64,000 bases of DNA from Thalassospira profundimaris (GTDB taxonomy: Bacteria; Pseudomonadota; Alphaproteobacteria; Rhodospirillales; Thalassospiraceae), in NCBI RefSeq assembly GCF_003326675.1, contig NZ_JPWF01000009.1, forward strand, positions 1-64,000. Direction: 5' to 3'. The position numbers were made by a program, and so were the translations under genes. The notes under the pieces were generated by a model that was not told where the DNA came from, searched no databases, and saw only the letters and a list, made by a program, of their open reading frames with translations. This document shows, in pieces, positions 1 to 9,400 of the stretch. The stretch's first letter is position 1. Each line of letters begins with the position of its first letter.

Positions 1-203
1 GTCCGGACGGTGGCGCTGCTGCTGGCGGTAATGGCGATCAGGCGGCACTTGAGGATGGGGAGGCCAAGCAGGCCGAACTGTCAGAACTGGCATTTGCCGT
101 GTCAGCAGACTTCAGTGCTCAGTTGGCGGCCTTTGGGGGGATGCCCGATCTCGAGGCCGAACAGCTTGCCGCTGCTTTGATGCTCCATAAGGTGCCTGCG
201 TGA
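1..203 (+). CDS. C-terminal fragment of an unrecognised protein
   Basis: An open frame enters from the left edge (first full codon at base 3) and ends at a TGA at 201-203, giving the last 66 residues of a protein. The visible part starts with a Gly/Ala-rich stretch (PDGGAAAGGNG) and continues as an acidic, Ala/Leu-rich, probably helical tail ending in HKVPA. No family is recognisable from so short a piece. It reads toward the export operon, but about 150 bases separate it from the next gene, so co-transcription is not shown. Confidence 0.6.
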   Translation, partial: PDGGAAAGGNGDQAALEDGEAKQAELSELAFAVSADFSAQLAAFGGMPDLEAEQLAAALMLHKVPA

Positions 204-350
204 CGGGTGAAGAATTTGAATTGAACGGCCTGGTTGGATGGATAGCATGATGCAAGCCATCACAACTAATGGTATAGTCATTGATTAATAGTGTTGCTAT
301 TTCCGAATATGGACAGATGTCGGAGATGGCATGCGAAGGGGGACTAAGAA

Positions 351-1931
351 TTGGTTGCTGGAACTGTCAAATTAGCTGACGCATTTCGCAAATGGCGGAA
401 GGTGGCCGTTGTAACCGGGGCAGTCGCATTGCTGTCAGCCTGTGCGGTCACACCCGAACCTTTGACCAGTGCTGACAACGATGCACGTGTTGCCGAGGAT
501 CTCGATCGGCTGTTTGCCAAACAGGAAAAGATCACTGGTCCGCTGAGCCTTGAAGAGGCTATTGCCCGCGCACTCAAATACAACCTTGACCATCGTTTGA
601 AGCTGATGGAAGAGGCGGTTTCGATGGGGCAGCTTGATGTTGCCAACATGAACCTGTTGCCGGACGTTGTTGCATCTTCGGGCTGGACCCGCCGCAGCAA
701 GCAGGACGCCACCTATAACGAAGACAAGACCTCGACATCGACCAGTTCGGACAAGAACGTGCGTGATGCGGACCTGACGGTCAGCTGGAACGTTCTTGAT
801 TTTGCGATTGGTTACATGCGGGCGAACCAGCAGGCCGACATGGCGTTGATCGTCAAGGAACGCCGTCGTCAGGTAATCCACAACGTCATCAATGACACCC
901 GCAGTGCGTATTGGCGTGCGGCAGCGGCAGAACGCGCACTCGCACAGTTCGAGCCGGTTTTGCAAGAGGTACGCGATGCCCTTTCGCGCGCAGAAACGCA
1001 GGTACGTGAACGCGTAGGTGCCCCGCTTGAAGCACTGACCTATCAGGAAGATCTGCTTTTGACGTTGCGGGAACTTGAAACCCGCCGCCGTCAGCTGGTT
1101 GAAGCCCGCACCGAATTGGCAGTTCTTATGAACATCCATCCGGACAGCGAATTCACGCTTCAGGCCGCAACCGAAACTGACCGTGATGCGCTTCCGGTTC
1201 TGACCGAAAGCAGCGAAGTTCTTGAGCTTGAAGCACTGAAAAACCGTTCTGAACTTCGTTCCGAAGCATATCAGATGCGGATCAATCAGCAGGAAGCCAA
1301 GATCGCTATCGTTCAGATGATCCCAGGCCTGAATTTCAGTGCTGGTATCAATCACACCACGGATAGCTATAAGGTTAATTCGAAATGGTATGAAGGTGCG
1401 ATCAACCTGTCCTGGAACCTGATGCAGGTCTTCAAGGCACCGGCAAATATGCGCCTTGCCGACAGCCAGATCGAACTTTCAGAAGTCCGTCGTCTGGCCC
1501 TAAGCATGGCGGTGATCAGTCAGGTGAATATCGCGCAGTTGCGTTTTGACCATTCCAAACGTGACTATGAACTGGCCGACAAGATCGCCAATGTTCAGAG
1601 CAATATTGCCGAAACGATTGATGCAAGCCGTTCTGCCAATACGGTTGGTGAAGCACAAGCCATTCGCGCCGAAGTCCGTGCAATGCTGAGTAATCTGCAA
1701 CGCGACATGGCCTTTGCCGATATGCAGGCGTCATATGGTCGTCTGTTTGCATCCATTGGTGCAGACCCGTTCCCGAGCGAAATTCCGAACGACACGATCG
1801 AGGGTCTTTCCAAGGCCGTTGGCGAAGTTCTGTCGCGCTGGAACCGAGGCGAGTATGCGGCGCAGGAGCCGACTACGGAAGCCGAAGTTGTCGAGGCTTC
1901 GGCTGAAGCAACAAAGGCTGCTGTCCAGTAA
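351..1931 (+). CDS. TolC-family outer membrane efflux lipoprotein
   Basis: A 526-residue outer membrane factor of the TolC/NodT type. The start is TTG at 351, preceded by a purine-rich GAAGGGGGA about 8 bases upstream; no in-frame ATG gives a better start. The N-terminus is a lipoprotein signal peptide with lipobox LLSAC, so Cys31 is the likely lipidated residue. The rest is long amphipathic helices rich in Glu, Gln, Arg and Ala, with the two internally similar halves typical of TolC monomers, ending in an acidic Ala/Glu tail. Trimers of this family form the outer membrane tunnel of tripartite pumps and secretion systems. Its stop overlaps the start of the adaptor gene (TAATG), so it should work with the three genes behind it. 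The tunnel role is confident; the substrate is unknown. Confidence 0.9.
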   Translation: MVAGTVKLADAFRKWRKVAVVTGAVALLSACAVTPEPLTSADNDARVAEDLDRLFAKQEKITGPLSLEEAIARALKYNLDHRLKLMEEAVSMGQLDVANMNLLPDVVASSGWTRRSKQDATYNEDKTSTSTSSDKNVRDADLTVSWNVLDFAIGYMRANQQADMALIVKERRRQVIHNVINDTRSAYWRAAAAERALAQFEPVLQEVRDALSRAETQVRERVGAPLEALTYQEDLLLTLRELETRRRQLVEARTELAVLMNIHPDSEFTLQAATETDRDALPVLTESSEVLELEALKNRSELRSEAYQMRINQQEAKIAIVQMIPGLNFSAGINHTTDSYKVNSKWYEGAINLSWNLMQVFKAPANMRLADSQIELSEVRRLALSMAVISQVNIAQLRFDHSKRDYELADKIANVQSNIAETIDASRSANTVGEAQAIRAEVRAMLSNLQRDMAFADMQASYGRLFASIGADPFPSEIPNDTIEGLSKAVGEVLSRWNRGEYAAQEPTTEAEVVEASAEATKAAVQ

Positions 1932-2728
1932 TGGCATTGATGGTTGGAATGATGCGGCGGGATGTTTTCAGACAGTCCCGCCGACTTTCTGGATTTGGCG
2001 TTGCGGGTGTGTTTTGCATGCTCGCAACGTTGTTGTTTGGGACTTCCCCGGTTTCGGCCCAAGACGGGGCCGAGGCACGGGTTCTGGTCACGACCCGCGA
2101 ACGTGCCGTGCTTTCAGGTGAATTGGCAGCACGGATCAATCGTATTGCCGTTCGACCAGGCGAGCATTTCAAGAAAGGCGACTTGCTGATTGCCTTTGAT
2201 TGCGCAGCCTACAAGGCCCAGCGGGCAACCGTTGCCGCCGATTTTCGACAGGCCGATGCGCAATTCAAATCCCAGCAACGTTTGTTTGAATTGCGCAGTG
2301 TTGGTGAACTTGATGTGATCATGGCTGAGGCGGCACGCGATAGCACGCGTGCGCAATTGCAGCTTCAGGACGTTTATCTTGAACGCTGTCAGATCAACGC
2401 CCCCTATGACGGGACAGTTGTTGAATGGCGCAGCCAGCCCTATCAGATCGCCAATCCCGGCGACGAGTTGTTGGCAATCATCGGTTCGGGTAGTCTTGAA
2501 CTTGAACTGATTGTTCCGTCGCATTGGCTGGCATGGCTTTCCATCGGTAAGACGTTCCAGGCACGGATTGATGAAACCGGTTCTGTGATCACGGCAAAGA
2601 CCGAGCGGATCGGTGCGGATATCGATCCGGTTAGTCAGACTGTCAAAATTTTTGCGACCCTTGATGGACAGGAAGGCAAGTTGCTGCCAGGGATGAGTGG
2701 CGTTGCCGTTTTTGATCCCAACCCTTGA
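1931..2728 (+). CDS. HlyD/RND-type periplasmic adaptor protein
   Basis: A 265-residue membrane-fusion (periplasmic adaptor) protein. The ATG at 1931 shares its A with the stop of the TolC-like gene. A signal peptide of about 43 residues ends near PVSAQ. It is followed by a lipoyl/barrel-sandwich half-motif (RINRIAVRPGEHFKKGD, about residues 57-75), a short helical hairpin, the second lipoyl half (CQINAPYDGTV) and a beta-barrel domain. It is shorter than classic HlyD or AcrA proteins (about 380-400 residues), with a small hairpin and a reduced C-terminal membrane-proximal domain. It should bridge an inner-membrane partner to the TolC-like tunnel. No RND pump or ABC ATPase is encoded beside it; the candidate partner is the M50 protein two genes downstream. 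Confidence 0.85.
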   Translation: MALMVGMMRRDVFRQSRRLSGFGVAGVFCMLATLLFGTSPVSAQDGAEARVLVTTRERAVLSGELAARINRIAVRPGEHFKKGDLLIAFDCAAYKAQRATVAADFRQADAQFKSQQRLFELRSVGELDVIMAEAARDSTRAQLQLQDVYLERCQINAPYDGTVVEWRSQPYQIANPGDELLAIIGSGSLELELIVPSHWLAWLSIGKTFQARIDETGSVITAKTERIGADIDPVSQTVKIFATLDGQEGKLLPGMSGVAVFDPNP

Positions 2729-2736
2729 CGTGAGCC

Positions 2737-4065
2737 ATGACGACCCCAACCGCATCTGCAATTCTGCTTGGTATCCAGAAATCCATTCGCCAAGCCCAGG
2801 ATATGACCGCCTTGCGCTTTACGGTGGTGACCGAAACCCGGCGACTGGTTGCCTATCAGCAGGCCATTTTGCTGGCGCGCGGAATGGATGGCAAAGAACG
2901 GGTGATTGCGGTTTCCAACGTTCCAACGGTTGACCGCAATGCACCTTTTGTCCGGTTCGTCGAAAAACTGGTCAATGGTGAATTTTCCAGCACGTCTGAT
3001 ACACAAATACTGACGGCTGCAGACAGCGAGCATGGATCTGACGACTGGCGGGAGTTCCTACAGGAAAACCTGTTGTGCCAGCCTGTATGTGCCCCGGATG
3101 GAACCCGTTTGGGAAGCTTGATCCTGTCGCGGGCCAATATATGGGAAGAGGCGGAAAAACTGCTTGTCGGGCAGCTGGTTGATGCACTTGGACATGCATG
3201 GAACGCCTTGTCTCCGCGGAAACGGCAATCGGCATGGTTTGGCGATAAAAAGCGTCAGCGCATTGTTTTTGGATCGGCGTTGGCGTTGGCCGCCGTAGCC
3301 ATGTTTATACCTGTCCCGCAAAGCACGATTGCACCTGCAACCGTTTCGCCACGTGATCCGGTGATGGTGGCAGCCCCGATTGCCGGGGTTATTCGTGATG
3401 TCGCCGTGCGACCGAACTCCCTGGTCAATAAAGGCGATTTACTGTTTTCATTCGAAGATGCAGAACTTAAAGCCAATTACGAAATTGCGCTTCGGGCCGT
3501 AGATACAGCCGAGGCAGAGTTGCGCCGTTCGTCACAGCAGGCTTTTGGGGATACCAAGGGGCGTGCAGAAGTCGCGTTGCAGCAGACCAGACTTGCCTTG
3601 CGTCAGGAACAGGCGGCCTTCAGCCAATATCAATTATCCCAGGTCGAAGTTCGCGCACCGCAAACGGGTATTGCCGTTTTTAGTGATCCGAATGACTGGC
3701 GCGGGAGGCCCGTTTCAACCGGCGAGCAGGTCATGTTGCTTGCCCGCCCGGATGATGCCGAACTTGTTGTGTCTATTCCGGTTGCTGATGCCATTTCATT
3801 GCGGGCCGGGGTTGAAGTAAGGTTCTTCCTCGATATTGATCCCTTGGCTTCTGTGCCGGCGGTATTGGAATATGCCGCCTATCAGCCGACCGAAACGCCG
3901 GAAGGTATTCTGGCCTATCGCGCCGTTGCGCGGTTTGAGGATCAGGATAATATCCCGCGGATTGGCCTAAAGGGATCGGCAAAAGTGATGGGGGATGATG
4001 TGCCGCTGGCACTGTTCCTGTTCCGTCGGCCCCTGTCGGCCTTGCGCCAGATGATCGGGTTCTGA
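2737..4065 (+). CDS. Membrane-anchored HlyD-type adaptor with an extra N-terminal cytoplasmic domain
   Basis: A 442-residue protein with two parts. Residues 1-170 have no signal peptide and look like a soluble alpha/beta domain of GAF-like character (alternating strands around TALRFTVVTETRRLV and the segment near LLCQPVCAPDGTRLG). A basic stretch then leads into one membrane span at about 176-194. The periplasmic part carries a lipoyl motif (VMVAAPIAGVIRDVAV, about 209-224), a helical hairpin and a beta-barrel domain as in HlyD. The cytoplasmic domain is unusual for an adaptor and could sense a ligand or contact a partner. It starts 8 bases after the preceding stop and ends 6 bases before the M50 gene, so the genes are almost certainly co-transcribed. 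The GAF assignment is tentative; the adaptor part is firm. Confidence 0.8.
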   Translation: MTTPTASAILLGIQKSIRQAQDMTALRFTVVTETRRLVAYQQAILLARGMDGKERVIAVSNVPTVDRNAPFVRFVEKLVNGEFSSTSDTQILTAADSEHGSDDWREFLQENLLCQPVCAPDGTRLGSLILSRANIWEEAEKLLVGQLVDALGHAWNALSPRKRQSAWFGDKKRQRIVFGSALALAAVAMFIPVPQSTIAPATVSPRDPVMVAAPIAGVIRDVAVRPNSLVNKGDLLFSFEDAELKANYEIALRAVDTAEAELRRSSQQAFGDTKGRAEVALQQTRLALRQEQAAFSQYQLSQVEVRAPQTGIAVFSDPNDWRGRPVSTGEQVMLLARPDDAELVVSIPVADAISLRAGVEVRFFLDIDPLASVPAVLEYAAYQPTETPEGILAYRAVARFEDQDNIPRIGLKGSAKVMGDDVPLALFLFRRPLSALRQMIGF

Positions 4066-4071
4066 TCTGTC

Positions 4072-6231
4072 ATGCTGGGACCGTTGCAACCAAGCGTACA
4101 GGACATGAATGTACCGCCCTTGCGCGAGGACCTGAAACTTTTCCCGGCCGGAACCGATGAATATGGTGCGCCCAACTGGACAATTTTTGACCCGGTGCGT
4201 AACCGCTATTTCCGGATTGGATATCTTCAGTTTGAAATGCTGCGCCGTTGGCATTTGCAAAAGGGTTCGGAAATTCTGGGGCGGGTGCGCGGTGAAACGG
4301 TCCTGACCCCGAATGAAGGCAGCCTGACATCTCTGATCAAATTCCTGCACGGCAACAGTTTGCTGCAACGTTATGGCAGTGAAACCGTCGACGAGTTTTC
4401 ACGAATTGCCAAAGCCGGTAAAACAACGTTCTGGAAATGGTTGATCCATAACTATCTGTTTTTCCGCGTGCCGTTGTTGCATCCCGATCATTTTCTGCGC
4501 AAGACGCAGGCGTTTGCCGATTTCGTTGCATCGCGTTTTGTCACCATTGCGATCCTTGTTTTGGGCATGGTTGGTATCTTTCTGACCCTGCGGCAATGGG
4601 ATCTGTTTGTGTCAACATTCATGGGTTTTGCCAACTGGCAGGGTGTTGTCTGGATGGCTGTGACCCTTGGCCTGACCAAGATATTGCACGAGTTCGGTCA
4701 TGCCTATAGTGCGACACGGTATGGATGCCGGGTGCCATCGATGGGTGTCGCGTTCCTTGTGATGTATCCGGTGCTTTATACCGATACGTCCGATGCCTGG
4801 CGTATCGTCAGCAAGGAAAAAAGACTGCGGATCGGTGCGGCGGGCATTCGTGTTGAATTGTCATTGGCATTGCTTGCAACATTCTTTTGGCACGTGATCC
4901 CGCCGGGACCTTTGCAAAGTGCTGTTTTCCTGATGGCGACGACAAGCTGGATTGCCACGCTGTTTATCAATCTAAGCCCGTTCATGCGCTTTGACGGTTA
5001 CTACCTGTTGTCGGATTTCCTCGGGATTGCCAATCTTCAAAACCGGTCATTTGCGATGGCAAAATGGGCCATTCGTGAACGGCTTTTTGCGTTGGGTGAT
5101 CCGCCGCCCGAACCGATGGCTGCGCCGAAAAGAAGAATGCTGGCGCTATTTGCGGTCGCGGTGTGGATTTATCGTTTCTTCCTTTTTCTCGGGATTGCGG
5201 TTGTTGTCTATCACCTGTTCTTCAAGGTTCTCGGAATTGTTCTGTTTATCATCGAAATTGCATGGTTCATCGTGATGCCAATCTCCAAGGAAATGAAAAA
5301 CTGGTGGAAAGAGCGTCATCGTGTGAAACGCACCCCTGTGCAGTGGGCGGTTGGCGGGTTGCTTATCGGTGCAGTCCTGATCATGACAATCCCCTGGCAG
5401 TCACACGTCACCGCAGAGGCAATTGTTAGGGCGGCTGGCGAAGGCGAAGTTGTCAGCGCCGTGGCCGGGCAAATTCGGGAAGTTACCGTGCACAAAGGCG
5501 ATCAGGTCAAAGCAGGTGATCCGATTGCTATTATGACGTCGCCCGAACTTGATGCCGAGCATCGCATCCGTGATCTTGAATTGGCCGAGGCCAACATCCT
5601 GCTTGATCAGTCCGAACTTAATCCGGAACAACGCGGCGATTATTCTGCCCGGTTGCAGGAAATGCGACGTCTAAGTGCGCGGATCGAGGCCCTTGATGCG
5701 CGTGAAGACCTTCTGGTTTTGACAGCACCGATTTCCGGTACTGTGCGTGAAACATCTGACATCCTCAAACCCGATCACTGGATCGGGCCAAGAGTACCAT
5801 TGGCCCGTATTGTTGATGACAAACAACATCAATGGGAGGTGGTTGCCTATATCTCGCAGCGTGAAATCAATCGTCTTGGCAGTGCGCCGACCGCACGGTT
5901 CTACCCGGAACAGATTACAAGCCCGGCACTTGATATCCAGATCAAGACGGTCGAACGCCTGAACAGTTCCTTTGTTGATGAAGCGATCCTGACGACCCCG
6001 AATGGCGGTGCTATCGCCGCAACCAGGGATCGTGAAGGACGATACACGCCACTTGATCCGGTTTTCAAGGTGACAGGGACCGTGATGGATGCATCTGCGG
6101 TTGCCGCAGAACAGGATGCTTTTTCGCAACTCCGCCGTGGTTCCTTGCAAATCGAGGCCAGCGCAAAAAGCATGGTCACAAGCCTGTATGAAGCTGTGGT
6201 GTCAGGTGTGATCCGGGAAATGGCGTTTTAA
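4072..6231 (+). CDS. Site-2-protease-like (M50) polytopic membrane protein fused to a lipoyl/HlyD domain
   Basis: A 719-residue integral membrane protein. Residues 1-140 are a soluble N-terminal region. A multi-span membrane block (about 150-440) contains the zinc metalloprotease signature HEFGH (His206, Glu207, His210) and a later conserved segment NLSPFMRFDGYYLLSD, whose Asp308 fits the third metal ligand of M50/site-2 proteases. After the last span a periplasmic biotinyl-lipoyl/HlyD-type module follows (about 447-690; VVSAVAGQIREVTVHKGDQV), with its own helical hairpin. This architecture is usually annotated as putative peptide zinc metalloprotease protein. Known relatives sit beside HlyD and TolC genes, and some occur near peptide-export genes. 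It is probably the inner-membrane core of the export module and may cleave or handle the substrate. Whether it transports or only proteolyses is not known. Confidence 0.85.
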   Translation: MLGPLQPSVQDMNVPPLREDLKLFPAGTDEYGAPNWTIFDPVRNRYFRIGYLQFEMLRRWHLQKGSEILGRVRGETVLTPNEGSLTSLIKFLHGNSLLQRYGSETVDEFSRIAKAGKTTFWKWLIHNYLFFRVPLLHPDHFLRKTQAFADFVASRFVTIAILVLGMVGIFLTLRQWDLFVSTFMGFANWQGVVWMAVTLGLTKILHEFGHAYSATRYGCRVPSMGVAFLVMYPVLYTDTSDAWRIVSKEKRLRIGAAGIRVELSLALLATFFWHVIPPGPLQSAVFLMATTSWIATLFINLSPFMRFDGYYLLSDFLGIANLQNRSFAMAKWAIRERLFALGDPPPEPMAAPKRRMLALFAVAVWIYRFFLFLGIAVVVYHLFFKVLGIVLFIIEIAWFIVMPISKEMKNWWKERHRVKRTPVQWAVGGLLIGAVLIMTIPWQSHVTAEAIVRAAGEGEVVSAVAGQIREVTVHKGDQVKAGDPIAIMTSPELDAEHRIRDLELAEANILLDQSELNPEQRGDYSARLQEMRRLSARIEALDAREDLLVLTAPISGTVRETSDILKPDHWIGPRVPLARIVDDKQHQWEVVAYISQREINRLGSAPTARFYPEQITSPALDIQIKTVERLNSSFVDEAILTTPNGGAIAATRDREGRYTPLDPVFKVTGTVMDASAVAAEQDAFSQLRRGSLQIEASAKSMVTSLYEAVVSGVIREMAF

Positions 6232-6279
6232 CGGGACGCATGCTGTCCTTATGTCCTCAAGATCAAGCTGGTTAACCAA

Positions 6280-6298
6280 ACCAATGCAGGTCATTGGT
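6280..6298. promoter_or_regulatory. Inverted repeat upstream of the giant gene
   Basis: Two perfect 7-base arms, ACCAATG and CATTGGT, are separated by 5 bases in the 230-base gap before the giant gene. Its centre lies about 22 bases from that of a second palindrome (6305-6318), roughly two helical turns, which suits binding of a dimeric or tetrameric regulator. The protein that would bind is unknown. An RNA hairpin is an alternative, although no T-tract follows. Confidence 0.35.
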
Positions 6299-6304
6299 GT
6301 GCGG

Positions 6305-6318
6305 GAAACAGCTGTTTC
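6305..6318. promoter_or_regulatory. Perfect 14-bp palindrome, candidate operator
   Basis: GAAACAGCTGTTTC is an exact 14-base palindrome about 145 bases upstream of the start of the giant gene and 6 bases after the inverted repeat at 6280-6298. It lies between genes and not inside a coding frame, which favours an operator. No clear -35/-10 pair could be assigned next to it. Confidence 0.4.
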
Positions 6319-6461
6319 TTATGCATACCTGTTTTTACAAACCGTTTCAAAACAACCGGCCGATATCGCCTTTGGATAGTGATATTGCGTAATGCGTCCC
6401 AACGTGTTCAGTCTATCTGGCCTGTTTCGTACCCTGCAGATTAAGGGAAAGCCTTTGTGGC

Positions 6462-9400
6462 ATGTTCGAGATTGGAACCGGGGAAAACACGGCTGTGCAT
6501 GCATCTTTGCGGTTGGCCATACGGCAGGTAGCTGTTCTTATGACGTTGGTGATCGGGGGAATATCCCCGGTGGCGGCGCAAACCGCTGAGGAACGTGCAG
6601 CAGCCGTTCTTCAAATGGTTGGAAAAATTGCCGAGCTATCGCCTTATCTTCCCAAAGAACTTGAACGCAACGGCCGTGATTATGAGGCCGAACTTGGTAG
6701 TAAAAGACGGGCCGCTATCTTTTTTGATGCGAACGAAAAAGATACGCAAAAAGACGCCAACTGGATGGTTCTGTTACCGGTGGCAGAATTCGATTTCGCC
6801 GGGCCTTATCCCGAAGGCAAAGACATTGCCCTGAATTCCCTGCGTACAAACGATACGTTTATTCTGATCGCCAAGTCTGATGGCGTTCTTGATTTTGATA
6901 ACACCTCATCGACAATCAAACAGCATCTTGAACGGTTCCTTGTTGGCAAGGCAAAGACCCTGAAGGTCAAAAGCGGGATCAACTTTTGGGGGCAGGTTGA
7001 TCTTGATGCATCGAAGGTTATCAAACCGCTTTTACGTCCATTGGAATTGAGTAAGTCAGAAGCTGTCATTCGGGGAACGGTAGGTGCCGATCTTTTGGCA
7101 TTTTATCTGAATGGCAAAGGCGGAACCGATATCAAGGAGCGCAGCAAACTCTCCCTTTCCATGGAACTTGATGGTATCCACCCCTCAAAGATTTCCCGGT
7201 TTGTCAGCAGCAAGACCATGACCTTGACTGTTACAGGGGCCGAAGATGGACAGTTCCTGATAGGTGGCCAGACAGACCTTTCAATTGGTATGGGGGTTCG
7301 GAAGCTTTCAGCGACCGGGGAGATTACCATTGATCCTGATCCGGGCGATGACAGTCGGGTCTTTGAAGTGACGGCCAATGTGCCAGAGGCAGAAGCCAAA
7401 CGGCTAAGTTATAATGGGGGGACGGCGAGATCCCTGACCGTTACCTTTGCCCTTACCAAGGAATATGAACAGGTCCTGACGGCGTCGGGTATGGCGGAAA
7501 CCCGGACAGGTCAAAAGTTCGAGATCGCGGCTGATCTTGATACCGAAGATGGTCGAAAGGAATTTGATCTTATTCTTGGGGGGCCGTCCCTAAATGCGCT
7601 GACCGAACTCGACATTCCTGGGTTTGGTGAAATTCGTGTCCAGAATGTATCGCGTTCTGGTCGGATGACGGTTGGTGAAACAGTTGCCCGCGATGTTAAG
7701 GGCAAAGTTTATATTGCCGAAGATCGTGGCAAGGCATCCTATATTGCCTTTGTTCCCGATGCTGGTACGTTTCGCACCGATGCGTTTTTCCCGGCGGTAG
7801 AAGGATCGGCATTTGACATTGGAAATGTCGCCGATGGCCTGTTTTTCTATATGTCAGAAGACATAGACAGGCTTGATTTCGCGCGTTTGCCAGCGCAAAT
7901 GCGTGAACTTTTGGAACGTGCGGCACCGGGATTTGATCCTGTGTCGATCAAATCGGGCACTCCAAAGGGCAGTAAATATGACAGCTTGAATGTGCTGTTT
8001 ACCCAGCGTACAGCAAAGCAAAGTTCCTATGGGCGGGTGCTGGATTTTCTGGGGGCCGGGGATAGTGGCATTTCCTTTGTCGGGCAAGTTGATGGCCGAT
8101 TGTTTGATGAACCCGAGGATGACATTAACGAATTTTTCCGCCGTTCAAGTGATGGTCGCAAAATTGAGAAAGCGATCATTGATTCTCTGTTTGTCAAAGG
8201 GACCGTAAGCGGCGTTGCCTTTACCGCAATTCCCGGTTTTGAGCTTATTGACCGCGGCTTTGGGATTTATTTTGATGGAACGAAAAACGGTTCATATGCT
8301 GCCGTTGCCGGGATCAGTGGGCAGTTGCAGTTACCCGGCTGGAAAGACCCCCGAACTTTTGGTGTGTCTGTTGCGGCCAACGCAAAGCCCGACAGTGCCA
8401 ACCTTTTGACATTTACCGGCGGCGAGTTCGACAAGGGAACGGTTGACCTTAAACGCGGTGGCATTGCGATGGAAACTGCCATTGGTCAGGGAAAATCCGG
8501 CATTCCGGTCTTGGAACATATCCGTCTGAGTGGGCAAATCTCGCTTGATGAATTGCTGCAAATTCCCGCCGGAAATCTGAAATCATTGCGTTTCGAAGAT
8601 GTCTATTTGTCATCAAGGGGCATTGCAGCTGCCCTTGAATATGGACAGGCAAAAGGGCAGCTTTTTGTATCGCGGTCCCGTGATGACATTATTTTGGGGA
8701 TTGCTGCCCAAAATCTTGGAACCGATGCGATTGTGCCGGGACTGAGCAATACGGTTTTGCGCGGGATCGAAAGCCCGCAGCAGGCTGTATTGCTGCGTCT
8801 GGATCGCAACGGAAATGTTGCGCAAAATGATAACAGACTTGCCCTGACCGAGCTTCCAGGTCCCCTTGAAACTACATTGCGACGCATCACCGGCTCAACA
8901 TCCGCAGGTGACGAGATAACATTGGTGCCCGGTGCCAATTACTGGTCGGAGCTGTCGGTTGCAAGAAATCCGGTTTTAAACCAGCTGTTTAAATCGACGA
9001 CGGGCAATGCACCACAAAGCATCGCAATGCACGGGGTGTTACCGGCACAGCTGTTTCAGACGATTTTGACAACGCGTGGTAAAAGCCTGTCGCGTCCAAG
9101 CATCAGCGATCTGGACGGGGTTGATATCCGTGCAGAAATACACGGCTTCAATTTGCCGGGTATCGACGAATTCATTCGGGTTGACGGTACCGCATCGCTG
9201 GCATTTCGTGGTCAGGATGGGGAATTGTTTGCCGGTATTGATGTCCCGGTGTCGGGAACATTGCCATTCCTGAACGTTGATGTCCGTTCCAATGCCAAAG
9301 TTGCCCTTAAAGTCGATGATAAGCGCAATCTTGTTTTGGCGCTGAATATGCCGGTTTCATTTGCATCTCGATTTGATAACCGAACCCTGGAAATCAGTTC

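Noticed and set aside
351..6231. Reading the module as a classical type I secretion system for the giant protein
   Set aside because: No ABC ATPase is adjacent in the operon, the giant protein has no RTX repeats and it has an N-terminal signal peptide.
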